This document shows, piece by piece, positions 1 through 6,006 of a stretch of 11,291 nt of DNA. The stretch comes from Deltaproteobacteria bacterium. GTDB lineage: Bacteria > Desulfobacterota > Desulfobacteria > Desulfobacterales > ETH-SRB1. Location of the stretch: assembly GCA_030262795.1 (NCBI GenBank), contig JAJSZO010000043.1:1-11291 (forward strand). Reading direction: 5' to 3'. The position numbers and the translations under genes are program-made. Each line of letters starts with the position of its first letter. The first letter of the stretch is position 1. The notes beneath the pieces were generated by a model. The model was not told where the DNA came from and searched no databases. It was given only the letters and a program-made list of their open reading frames with translations.

Positions 1-1035
1 TTCAAAATTTATACGACACTGCATTGCAAATCCCCTTGGTTTCAGGTCTTTTTGATTTAACCGCAATTTTTCACCAAAAGAGATTCGTATCATTTCTTCT
101 ACCAGATCTATGCCATATAGAAGTTCTGTAATACCATGCTCCACCTGAAGTCTGGTATTAGCTTCAATAAAGTAGTAATTCTGGTTTTCATCTACCAGGA
201 ACTCAAAGGTGCCGATGGAATCATAACCAACTGCAGATATTATTTTTAATGTTGCATCTTTTAGAGTTTTCCTTAAACCGGGAGTCATATTTTTCCAGGG
301 AGAAGGAGTGATTTCAAGCAATTTCTGATTTTTTCTCTGTGCAGAGCAGTCACGCTCATCAAGCACAATTGAATTACCGAATGGATCGCACAGGGCTTGA
401 ATTTCCAGATGCCTGACCGAAGTTAAAAACTTTTCAATATATAAATTAGGATTGCCGAAACTGGCCTCTGAGATAGCTGAAGCCTTTTCAAAATTGTGTT
501 CAAGTTCTTTTTGAGAATTAATTATTACAATACCCCTGCCCCCGCCGCCGCCCTCACTTTTTATCATGACCGGATAATTGATTTCTTCGGCGATCTTTTT
601 TGCTTCATCAAGAGTCAGCGCGCTATCTGAGCCCGGAATAACAGGGACATCAACCGACTTTGTAATTTCACGGGCCTTAACCTTGTTTCCAAGTTTGCTC
701 ATAGGATCTTCTGAGGGGCCAATAAAAATAATTCCATTTTCTTTACAAAGAGAAGGAAATCGATTATTTTCTGCTGCAAAACCCCATCCGGGATGAAGAG
801 CCTTTATATTATGCTGTTTTGCAATACGTACTATTTCATTTATATCTAAATATCCACCTTCGGTTCGAATAGTGTATGCTTTATCTGCTTTGGTTACATG
901 TGGAGCTGTCTTATCTTCCTCTGTAGCGAAGGCTACATAAATTCCCCCCATTTCCTGTATGGTTCTTCCTATACGAAGCGCAGGTATACCACGATTAGCA
1001 ACTCCTATTCTAACGTTTTTAATTGGTGAATCCAT
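1..1035 (-). CDS. Biotin carboxylase (AccC-type ATP-grasp), N-terminal 345 residues, cut by window edge
   Basis: ATP-dependent carboxylation of biotin on a carrier protein, the first half-reaction of acetyl-CoA, propionyl-CoA or pyruvate carboxylases, in the cytoplasm. Translating the minus strand from the ATG at 1035-1033 gives an open frame to the window edge. Matches to E. coli AccC include K118, K159 followed by a Gly-rich ATP loop (SEGGGGGRG, 160-168), E201, HLEIQ (209-213), ERDCSAQRKNQK (227-238), E278, the active-site strand EANTRLQVEH (291-300) and R341. The usual NRGEIA near the N-terminus reads NRGIPA here, and HPGWGFAAEN replaces HPGYGFLSEN. I recall this Ile-Pro variant from deltaproteobacterial carboxylases, some of which are large multidomain proteins. 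The missing C-terminus therefore decides whether this is a stand-alone AccC or a fusion. AAAGGA lies about 9 nt before the ATG. The biotin carboxylase call is firm; the substrate of the full enzyme is not known. Confidence 0.93.
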   Translation of the reverse strand, partial: MDSPIKNVRIGVANRGIPALRIGRTIQEMGGIYVAFATEEDKTAPHVTKADKAYTIRTEGGYLDINEIVRIAKQHNIKALHPGWGFAAENNRFPSLCKENGIIFIGPSEDPMSKLGNKVKAREITKSVDVPVIPGSDSALTLDEAKKIAEEINYPVMIKSEGGGGGRGIVIINSQKELEHNFEKASAISEASFGNPNLYIEKFLTSVRHLEIQALCDPFGNSIVLDERDCSAQRKNQKLLEITPSPWKNMTPGLRKTLKDATLKIISAVGYDSIGTFEFLVDENQNYYFIEANTRLQVEHGITELLYGIDLVEEMIRISFGEKLRLNQKDLKPRGFAMQCRINFE

Positions 1036-1076
1036 TGTAGTTTATCCTTTCAATTAACTTTTTTAGAAATATTTTC

Positions 1077-1102
1077 GGCTCCACGAAGAGCCATATTTTT
1101 TT
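1077..1102 (+). other. Small stem-loop with T-run, in the biotin carboxylase leader
   Basis: GGCTC (1077-1081) pairs with GAGCC (1088-1092) around a 6-nt loop. On the plus strand a run of seven T follows at 1096-1102, so it resembles a weak intrinsic terminator reading away from the carboxylase gene. No plus-strand gene upstream needs one. On the minus strand it would sit in the 5' leader of the carboxylase mRNA. The 5-bp stem is short and could be chance. Confidence 0.25.
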
Positions 1103-1125
1103 GCTCTATTACTTCCGAAACTTCA

Positions 1126-1154
1126 TTTTTAAAGCATTATTATTTTTTTGTCAA
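1126..1154 (-). promoter_or_regulatory. Candidate sigma-70 promoter for the biotin carboxylase gene
   Basis: Read on the minus strand, a perfect -35 box TTGACA (1154-1149) is separated by 17 bp from TAAAAA (1131-1126), a 4 of 6 match to the -10 consensus. Transcription would start near 1119 and leave a leader of about 85 nt before the ATG at 1035. Its -35 box overlaps that of the opposing candidate promoter. The assignment is by inspection only, in an AT-rich region where weak matches are common. Confidence 0.42.
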
Positions 1155-1175
1155 TCTGAAAGCTGATAGTATAAG
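1148..1175 (+). promoter_or_regulatory. Candidate sigma-70 promoter reading toward hicAB
   Basis: TTGTCA (1148-1153) and TATAAG (1170-1175) are each 5 of 6 matches to consensus and are 16 bp apart. Transcription would begin near 1182, upstream of an ATG at 1218 with AGGA (1206-1209) 8 nt before it. The -35 box shares bases with the minus-strand TTGACA at 1149-1154, so polymerase could bind in one direction at a time. It competes with a second possible hicA promoter further down (TTGCCT 1276-1281, TAAAAT 1298-1303, 16-bp spacer). Confidence 0.4.
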
Positions 1176-1234
1176 AATTTCCATTTTTTGCCTAATGAAT
1201 TCGGTAGGATGGGATAGATGAGTAAAAAGTGCCT

Positions 1235-1271
1235 AAAGCTGTTGTACGCCACTCAGCGAGTGGTTAGCTTT
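1235..1271 (+). other. Imperfect stem-loop upstream of hicA
   Basis: Outer arms AAAGCT (1235-1240) and AGCTTT (1266-1271) pair perfectly. Inner arms CCACTC (1249-1254) and GAGTGG (1258-1263) pair perfectly around an AGC loop. An 8-nt left bulge and a 2-nt right bulge separate the two stems. It lies between the ATG at 1218 and the likely hicA start, so if transcription starts near 1182 it would be in the leader RNA, or in an N-terminal extension of HicA. No known RNA family is recognised. Confidence 0.35.
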
Positions 1272-1280
1272 GCCCTTGCC

Positions 1281-1302
1281 TTTTACACATATACGTGTAA
1301 AA
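1281..1302. promoter_or_regulatory. Perfect 8-bp inverted repeat, probable HicB operator
   Basis: TTTTACAC (1281-1288) and GTGTAAAA (1295-1302) are exact reverse complements around ATATAC. The repeat ends 8 nt before the chosen hicA ATG (1311). It fills the spacer between a possible -35 TTGCCT (1276-1281) and a possible -10 TAAAAT (1298-1303). HicB here carries a C-terminal helix-turn-helix, and HicAB modules are commonly repressed by HicB or the complex binding a palindrome at the promoter. An autoregulatory operator is thus the natural reading. The symmetry is seen; the binding is inferred. Confidence 0.55.
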
Positions 1303-1310
1303 TGGATTAT

Positions 1311-1493
1311 ATGAAAAAGAAAGACCTTTGCAAAGCACTCATGAAACACGGCTGGTGGAAATACGATGAAGGCCCCAACCGCGAGAAATGGACTAATGGA
1401 GAACAGAAAACCACAGTGCCCAGACACAGAGAAATTAACGAGTTAACCGCGAGAGGAATCCTCAGACTCGCCAAAACCAACTTAGGGCATTAG
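1311..1493 (+). CDS. hicA: HicA-family toxin of a type II toxin-antitoxin system, with catalytic His replaced by Arg
   Basis: HicA toxins are small double-stranded-RNA-binding-fold mRNA interferases held inactive by HicB. From the ATG at 1311 the product is 60 aa, the usual family size. It has the typical MKKKDL...KHGW opening, a central EGPNREKWTNG and a VPRHREI...TARGILR ending. Family members usually read G-(S/G)-N-H in the middle; here it is G21-P22-N23-R24, codon CGC at 1380-1382, so the expected catalytic histidine is arginine. In-frame ATGs also exist at 1302 and 1218. The 1218 start has AGGA 8 nt upstream but adds 31 residues with no family counterpart and would place the inverted repeat inside the gene. 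I prefer 1311 or 1302, although neither has a clear Shine-Dalgarno. The stop at 1491-1493 is 10 nt before hicB. Family assignment is firm; toxic activity is doubtful. Confidence 0.85.
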   Translation: MKKKDLCKALMKHGWWKYDEGPNREKWTNGEQKTTVPRHREINELTARGILRLAKTNLGH

Positions 1494-1503
1494 GAAAAGA
1501 AAC

Positions 1504-1917
1504 ATGCGTATTGAAGGAAAAATTGTAAAAAGCGGCAAGTGGTGGGCAGTGGAAATTCCCTTATTGCTTATTTTTACTCAAGGGAAGAGCAAAAAAGATG
1601 CTCTTTTTATGGCTAAGGATGCCGTCGCGTGCCTTTTTGATGAGAACGAGGATATACAGGTAACTGTCCTTGAAATCGGAGATAATGCTTTTTGTATATC
1701 TTGTAGTAATGATACAGTTATTATGTCTTTAGCTCTTAAACAGCAGAGAGTAAGCCACAAATTATCAATTAGAGATGTTGCTGCAAAATTAGGTTCCAAA
1801 TCGCCGACCTCTTATAGCCGATATGAGCGCGGAAAAACAAAACCCAGTCTTGATAAATTCAGCCAACTGCTGAGAGCTATTGACCCCGCCCTTGACCCGG
1901 TTATTACAGTTGCCTGA
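1504..1917 (+). CDS. hicB: HicB-family antitoxin with XRE-type helix-turn-helix domain
   Basis: HicB binds and neutralises HicA and usually represses its own operon. The 137-aa product opens with a short partial RNase-H-like HicB fold (about 1-70), including WWAVEIP followed by FTQGKSKKDALFMAKDAV, the usual 'pelpG..TqG.t.eeAl..a.eA' pattern. Residues 74-127 form an XRE/Cro-type helix-turn-helix: LKQQRVSHKLSIRDVAAKLG, SYSRYERGKTKPSLDKF, then LLRAID. AGGAAA overlaps the hicA stop codon and precedes the ATG with good spacing, so the two genes are probably translationally coupled. The DNA-binding domain fits the inverted repeat at 1281-1302. The stop codon TGA lies in a TGAACCC heptamer that leads into the palindromic element downstream. 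The antitoxin looks intact although its toxin has an altered active site. Confidence 0.9.
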   Translation: MRIEGKIVKSGKWWAVEIPLLLIFTQGKSKKDALFMAKDAVACLFDENEDIQVTVLEIGDNAFCISCSNDTVIMSLALKQQRVSHKLSIRDVAAKLGSKSPTSYSRYERGKTKPSLDKFSQLLRAIDPALDPVITVA

Positions 1918-1927
1918 ACCCCTGTAC

Positions 1928-2038
1928 CCAGAAATTTGAAAACTCATTATGAGATTAACTTGGGGAGGCGGGCGCTTAAATTTAAGCGCCCGCCTCCCCA
2001 AGTTGTTGACAAGTTGTTTTGAGTTTTCAAATTTCTGG
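1928..2038. repeat. 111-bp nested palindromic element between hicB and recC
   Basis: Outer arms of 18 bp, CCAGAAATTTGAAAACTC (1928-1945) and its exact reverse complement (2021-2038), enclose a perfect 48-bp palindrome with 24-bp arms (1957-1980 and 1981-2004) and no loop. The inner arm is very GC-rich in the middle (GGGGAGGCGGGCGC) in an AT-rich setting. The two symmetries are separated by 11 nt on the left, which holds ATGAG completing CTCAT-T-ATGAG (1943-1953), and 16 nt on the right. The right spacer and inner arm share a direct repeat CAAGTTGTT (1999-2007, 2010-2018). Just outside, GTACC on the left and GGTACC on the right nearly extend the symmetry, with one extra C on the left. No T-run follows, so it is not an ordinary terminator. 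It resembles a non-autonomous palindromic or MITE-like mobile repeat. No transposase is present, so identity is open; the symmetry itself is certain. Confidence 0.93.
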
Positions 2039-2073
2039 TACCTAAAAACCTGAGTAGTTTCGAAAACGATATT

Positions 2074-5000
2074 ATGCCGGGATTAAATATTTTTACCAGT
2101 AACCGTCTTGAGATACTGTCCAGACAACTATCAGGGATAATAGGCAATCCTGTTGGCAGTGCTTTGTTTTCTCCACTTTCAGGTGAAATTATTGTTGTTC
2201 AAAGCAAAGGAATAGAGCGATGGTTATCAATGGAACTTGCCAGACACAACAATATCAGCGCAAACATATTTTTTCCATTTCCGAATGCCTGGTTAAATGA
2301 GATTTTTAAAAAACTAATACCGGATATGCCGGAGGAGTCTCTGTTTGATCCTGATGTTATGACTTTCAGAATTATGGATATCTTGCCGGAATGCAAGGAC
2401 AGGTCAGGTTTTGAAAGCATTAAAAAATATCTGATTGATGATGAAAGTAAGCAAAAACTTTTTCAGTTGTCTGAAAAGATTTCAGAGACTTTTGACCAGT
2501 ACCTTGTTTTCCGGCCGGAGATTATCTTTAAGTGGGAAGAGGGAAAAGAAGATCACTGGCAGGCAAAACTGTGGCGTGAACTTATATCCGATAAGGGAAA
2601 TCAGCACAGGGCGTGGCTGAGAAAAGCACTTATACAAAAAATCAGGAACAGATCAGATAAAATATCTGATCTTCCTGAAAGAATATTTATATTCGGCATA
2701 TCCTATCTCCCACCATTTCATACACAGGTATTTGTAGAATTATCCGGTATTGTACAAATTAATTTTTTTATTCTGAACCCTTGCAAGGTTTATTGGGCAG
2801 ATATTGTTTCCGATAAAGAGAAAAATAGAATCAAGAAAAAATACGTCGAAGGCGTTTCTGCATTAGATGACCTGCATCTTGAAACCGGCAACAGGCTTCT
2901 TGCATCTATGGGGAAACAAGGAAGAGATTTTTTTGAACTTATCAGTGGATTTGATTGCGAATTGTATGAACTCTTCGAGGACCAGGCAGAACATGACATG
3001 CTTTCATGCGTTCAGTCTGATATATTATATTTAAAGGACAGGGAACATGCTGAAAATAAGTTTTTAATTAATACTGAAACAGACACCTCCATTCAGGTTC
3101 ATTCATGCCACAGCCCAATGCGGGAAATTGAAGTATTGCACGATAACTTGCTCGCAATGTTCGAAAAAAACCCGAAACTTGGACCAAAAGACATAGTCGT
3201 AATGACACCTGATATAGAAACATATGCTCCATTTATCCATGCTGTATTTGATGCCCAGGCATATGATTCACTGCGCATCCCTTTCAGTATTGCAGACCGC
3301 AGCATCAGACAAAAAAGTCGAATTATTGATTCATTTCTGTCAATACTTGATTTGAGAAACAGCAGATTGGGTGCAGACCGAATTATTTCTCTTCTGGAAT
3401 CGTCAGGGATAAAAGAAAAATTCGAAATGACTGAATCAGATATACAGGTTATCAGACGCTGGATAAATGATACAAGAATCAGGTGGGGAATTGATGCTGC
3501 AAGCCGTAGCAGGTTAAATCTTCCTGCATTTCCTGAAAATACTTGGAGAGCCGGCATTGACAGGATGTTGTTGGGATATGCGATGCCCGGTCATGAAAGA
3601 GATATGTTTTGCGGAATTCTTCCCTATGACAATATTGAAGGAAATGAGGTCAAAATTCTGGGAAGATTTCTTGAATTTCTTGACAGAGTTTTTAAGTGTG
3701 TAAATGACCTGAGCCAACCTGAAACATTATCCAAATGGGTTAATATTCTTAACTCTATAATTGACATATTTTTTCCCCGGGATGACCCAAAGAATGACAA
3801 TGATATTGAATATGAAATACAGCTTATACGCTATCTTCTTGATGACATATCAAGAAAGCAGGACCTGTCCGGTTTTGATAAGAATATAAGTGTTGAGGTT
3901 ATAAAAACATATCTTGAAACGCGTTTTGAACGTGAGGATTCAGGCTCGGGTTTTATTTCCGGAGGGGTTACATTTTGCGCAATGCTTCCAATGCGCAGTA
4001 TCCCGTTTAAGGTTGTATGCCTTGCAGGTATGAATCATGATGCATTTCCGCGTGATTCAAAAACTTTAAGCTTCGATATTATAGCAAAAAACCCGAAACA
4101 GGGAGATAGATCAAGAAGAAATGATGACAAATATCTTTTCCTTGAGGCGCTTATTTCAGCAAGAAAGAAGCTTTATATCAGTTATGTTGGGCAGAGCATC
4201 GAAGATAACACTCAAATTCCTCCCTCTGTTGTTGTAAGCGAATTACTTGACTATATTGAGAAAAGTTTTTATGCTCCCGAAAAATGCATTCTTGATTACG
4301 TTATAAACAGGCACAGACTACAGGCGTTTTCTCCGGAGTATTTCAAAAGAGACAGTCAGTTGTTCAGTTATGCTGAAGAGAATTTTATTGACAGTAAAAG
4401 ATCTTTTGAATTTAACATGGCTTTACATTTTATTTCCACAGGGCTTTCAGAGCCGTCAGAAGAATGGAAGAGCTTAGATATTGACAGTTTAACCCTTTTT
4501 TTCACCAATCCTGCCAAATTTCTGTTTGAAAAGCGACTCGAAATATATCTTGAAGCAGCATTGCCTGTTTCAAACGACAGGGAAGCATTTACATTAGAAG
4601 GCATTGAAAAATATCATGTGGAGCAACGCCTTTTTCAAAATTGCATATCCGGGTTTGACTTGAGGCATTCGTTGCCGGTATATAGAGCAATGGGTCGACT
4701 TCCTTACGGCAATGCAGGAGAGTTTTACTACAGAGAATCAGAAGCTGATGTAGAAGATTTTGTCGGCAGAATAAACAATTTTAAAAAAAAACTTGCTCCT
4801 GTTCAAGTTGACATAGATATCTCGGATTTTAAAATAACCGGTGTACTGGATAATATTTTTGAGTTTGGCCAGGTTAATATCCGATACGCAAAAAGAAAAT
4901 CAAAAGATCTTTTAAAATCCTGGATCTATCACCTTGTTCTTTGCTCATCAACTGAACAAGGCTATTTGAAAAAGAATTATCTTGTTTGCAAAGATGAAAG

Positions 5001-5331
5001 ATGGGAATTTGATCCTGTTAAAGAAAGTAAAGATATGTTAGACAATCTACTTGCGTTATACTGGCAGGGATTATCAAAACCGCTTCACTTTTTTCCTGAG
5101 ACATCAATAGATTATGCCAAAAGGACATTGGTGAAAAATGAAAACTCGCGGACCGCGTTAAATTATTCAAGAAAAAAATGGATTGGAGGTTATTACAAAG
5201 GGAGCTGGAGCGAGTCGGATAATCCTTATTATAATCTTTGTTTCAGTAAAACAGATCCGCTTGATGAAGAGTTCAGAAAAATCGCAGAAAAAGTTTTTAC
5301 TCCGTTTTTTAAGTATTGCAGGAAGGTTTGA
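2074..5331 (+). CDS. recC: Exodeoxyribonuclease V (RecBCD) subunit RecC
   Basis: RecC is the Chi-recognising subunit of the RecBCD helicase-nuclease, which processes double-strand breaks and degrades foreign linear DNA. The 1085-aa product is close to E. coli RecC (1122 aa) and follows it from end to end as I remember that sequence. Landmarks are SNRLEIL near the start, VVQSKGIERWLSMELA (41-56), NIFFPFPNAWL (about 64-74), FQLSEKISETFDQYLVFRPE, FIFGISYLPP, HSCHSPMREIEVLHD (343-357), RWGID, LGYAM, LPMRSIPFKVVCLAGMN (about 638-654) and GDRSRRNDDKYLFLEALISA (677-696). The C-terminal inactive nuclease-like part is shorter and more diverged. The ATG at 2074 matches the expected N-terminus, but no good ribosome binding site precedes it. 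It starts 36 nt after the palindromic element. recB and recD, commonly nearby, are not adjacent on either side: hicB lies upstream and a Uma2 gene downstream. The reading frame is intact, so function is plausible if recB and recD lie elsewhere. Confidence 0.96.
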   Translation: MPGLNIFTSNRLEILSRQLSGIIGNPVGSALFSPLSGEIIVVQSKGIERWLSMELARHNNISANIFFPFPNAWLNEIFKKLIPDMPEESLFDPDVMTFRIMDILPECKDRSGFESIKKYLIDDESKQKLFQLSEKISETFDQYLVFRPEIIFKWEEGKEDHWQAKLWRELISDKGNQHRAWLRKALIQKIRNRSDKISDLPERIFIFGISYLPPFHTQVFVELSGIVQINFFILNPCKVYWADIVSDKEKNRIKKKYVEGVSALDDLHLETGNRLLASMGKQGRDFFELISGFDCELYELFEDQAEHDMLSCVQSDILYLKDREHAENKFLINTETDTSIQVHSCHSPMREIEVLHDNLLAMFEKNPKLGPKDIVVMTPDIETYAPFIHAVFDAQAYDSLRIPFSIADRSIRQKSRIIDSFLSILDLRNSRLGADRIISLLESSGIKEKFEMTESDIQVIRRWINDTRIRWGIDAASRSRLNLPAFPENTWRAGIDRMLLGYAMPGHERDMFCGILPYDNIEGNEVKILGRFLEFLDRVFKCVNDLSQPETLSKWVNILNSIIDIFFPRDDPKNDNDIEYEIQLIRYLLDDISRKQDLSGFDKNISVEVIKTYLETRFEREDSGSGFISGGVTFCAMLPMRSIPFKVVCLAGMNHDAFPRDSKTLSFDIIAKNPKQGDRSRRNDDKYLFLEALISARKKLYISYVGQSIEDNTQIPPSVVVSELLDYIEKSFYAPEKCILDYVINRHRLQAFSPEYFKRDSQLFSYAEENFIDSKRSFEFNMALHFISTGLSEPSEEWKSLDIDSLTLFFTNPAKFLFEKRLEIYLEAALPVSNDREAFTLEGIEKYHVEQRLFQNCISGFDLRHSLPVYRAMGRLPYGNAGEFYYRESEADVEDFVGRINNFKKKLAPVQVDIDISDFKITGVLDNIFEFGQVNIRYAKRKSKDLLKSWIYHLVLCSSTEQGYLKKNYLVCKDERWEFDPVKESKDMLDNLLALYWQGLSKPLHFFPETSIDYAKRTLVKNENSRTALNYSRKKWIGGYYKGSWSESDNPYYNLCFSKTDPLDEEFRKIAEKVFTPFFKYCRKV

Positions 5332-5361
5332 GGTCGGGAGTCAAGAGTCGGGAGTCGGGAG
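5332..5361 (+). repeat. Degenerate 7-bp tandem repeat (GAGTCGG) between recC and the Uma2 gene
   Basis: Immediately after the recC stop (5329-5331) the sequence reads as GAG-based units of about 7 bp. After a degenerate first unit come GAGTCAA (5339-5345 with phase shift), then GAGTCGG units ending at the Uma2 ATG. GGGAGTC recurs at 5336-5342 and 5350-5356. The last repeats supply GGAG (5351-5354), 7 nt before the Uma2 start, so the repeat doubles as its ribosome binding site. It fills the whole 30-nt gap. Confidence 0.7.
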
Positions 5362-5967
5362 ATGGAGTCATTAGCTCAACAATTAACATATTCTTCGGAA
5401 CAATACCTGTTTATAGAACGTAAGGCACAATACAAAAGCGAATATATTAATGGCCACATTTTTGCCATGGCAGGAGCCAGTCGGCAGCATAACCAGATCA
5501 CATTCAATATTGCCGGTGAATTACGTTTACAACTTAAAGGTGGACATTGCGTAGCATATGTAAATGATATGCGGGTTAAGGTCAGTCAAACGGGCCTGTA
5601 TACTTATCCGGATGTTATCGCCACTTGCAGTGAACCACAGTTCGAAGATGTCAATACAGATACGTTATTAAATCCTATGGTTATTATTGAAGTATTATCT
5701 GATTCCACTGAAGCTTATGATCGAGGCGAAAAATTTGCTCATTATCGAAGAGTCCCCTCTCTAAGTGATTATGTACTTGTAGCACAGAACAAAGTTCGTG
5801 TTGAGCATTATATTCGCCAGGGCGAGCAGTGGCTTTTCTCTGAACTTGGCGATTTGAAGGACAGAATTTATTTAAATTCAATTGGCTGTGAATTATTTTT
5901 ACGCGAAATTTACGACAAGGTGGGATTGCCGGACGAGAAAAAACCTGGGCGAAACGAGCTTGCATAG
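5362..5967 (+). CDS. Uma2 family (DUF820) putative PD-(D/E)XK endonuclease
   Basis: A 201-aa member of the Uma2/DUF820 family, which has a restriction-endonuclease-like fold. Members are abundant in cyanobacteria and other environmental bacteria, often in many copies, and their physiological role is unclear. Visible family features are YKSEYINGHIFAMAG (24-38) with E27, SRQHNQITFNIAGEL (40-54), YTYPDV (80-85) with candidate catalytic D84, VIIEVLSDST (107-116) with candidate catalytic E110, and D120...K124...Y128, where K124 may serve as the displaced lysine. All acidic positions expected for the fold appear to be present, so an active nuclease is possible. The ATG at 5362 has GGAG 7 nt upstream. 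The gene is isolated between recC and the dehydrogenase and has short heptamer repeats on both sides, which suggests insertion at this place. No antitoxin or methyltransferase partner lies beside it. Confidence 0.9.
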   Translation: MESLAQQLTYSSEQYLFIERKAQYKSEYINGHIFAMAGASRQHNQITFNIAGELRLQLKGGHCVAYVNDMRVKVSQTGLYTYPDVIATCSEPQFEDVNTDTLLNPMVIIEVLSDSTEAYDRGEKFAHYRRVPSLSDYVLVAQNKVRVEHYIRQGEQWLFSELGDLKDRIYLNSIGCELFLREIYDKVGLPDEKKPGRNELA

Positions 5968-5973
5968 AACTCC

Positions 5974-5987
5974 TGAACCCTGAACCC
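5974..5987 (+). repeat. Tandem TGAACCC heptamer after the Uma2 gene
   Basis: Two exact abutting copies of TGAACCC (5974-5980, 5981-5987), flanked by degenerate relatives GAACTCC (5967-5973) and CGAAGCA (5988-5994), occupy the 39-nt gap between the Uma2 stop and the strong AGGAGGA ribosome binding site (5994-6000) of the next gene. The period of 7 equals that of the repeat on the other side of the Uma2 gene. One more TGAACCC spans the hicB stop (1915-1921). Confidence 0.7.
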
Positions 5988-6006
5988 CGAAGCAGGAGGA
6001 CACAAC

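Noticed and set aside
1231..1271. Integron attC-like site (GCCTAAA ... GTTAGCT with a central hairpin).
   Set aside because: The core sites do not fit RYYYAAC and GTTRRRY, the two ends are not complementary in the attC manner, and no integrase is present.
1957..2020. The inner 48-bp palindrome as a rho-independent terminator of hicAB.
   Set aside because: No U-tract follows the stem on either strand, and the outer inverted repeat is not explained by a terminator.
3099..3557. Minus-strand open frame of 152 codons opposite recC.
   Set aside because: It lies wholly in a strongly conserved part of recC, has low-complexity Ser/Ile-rich content and no recognisable domain; it is a shadow frame.
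5332..5361. Tandem GAGTCGG units as a CRISPR remnant.
   Set aside because: The unit is 7 bp with no unique spacers.
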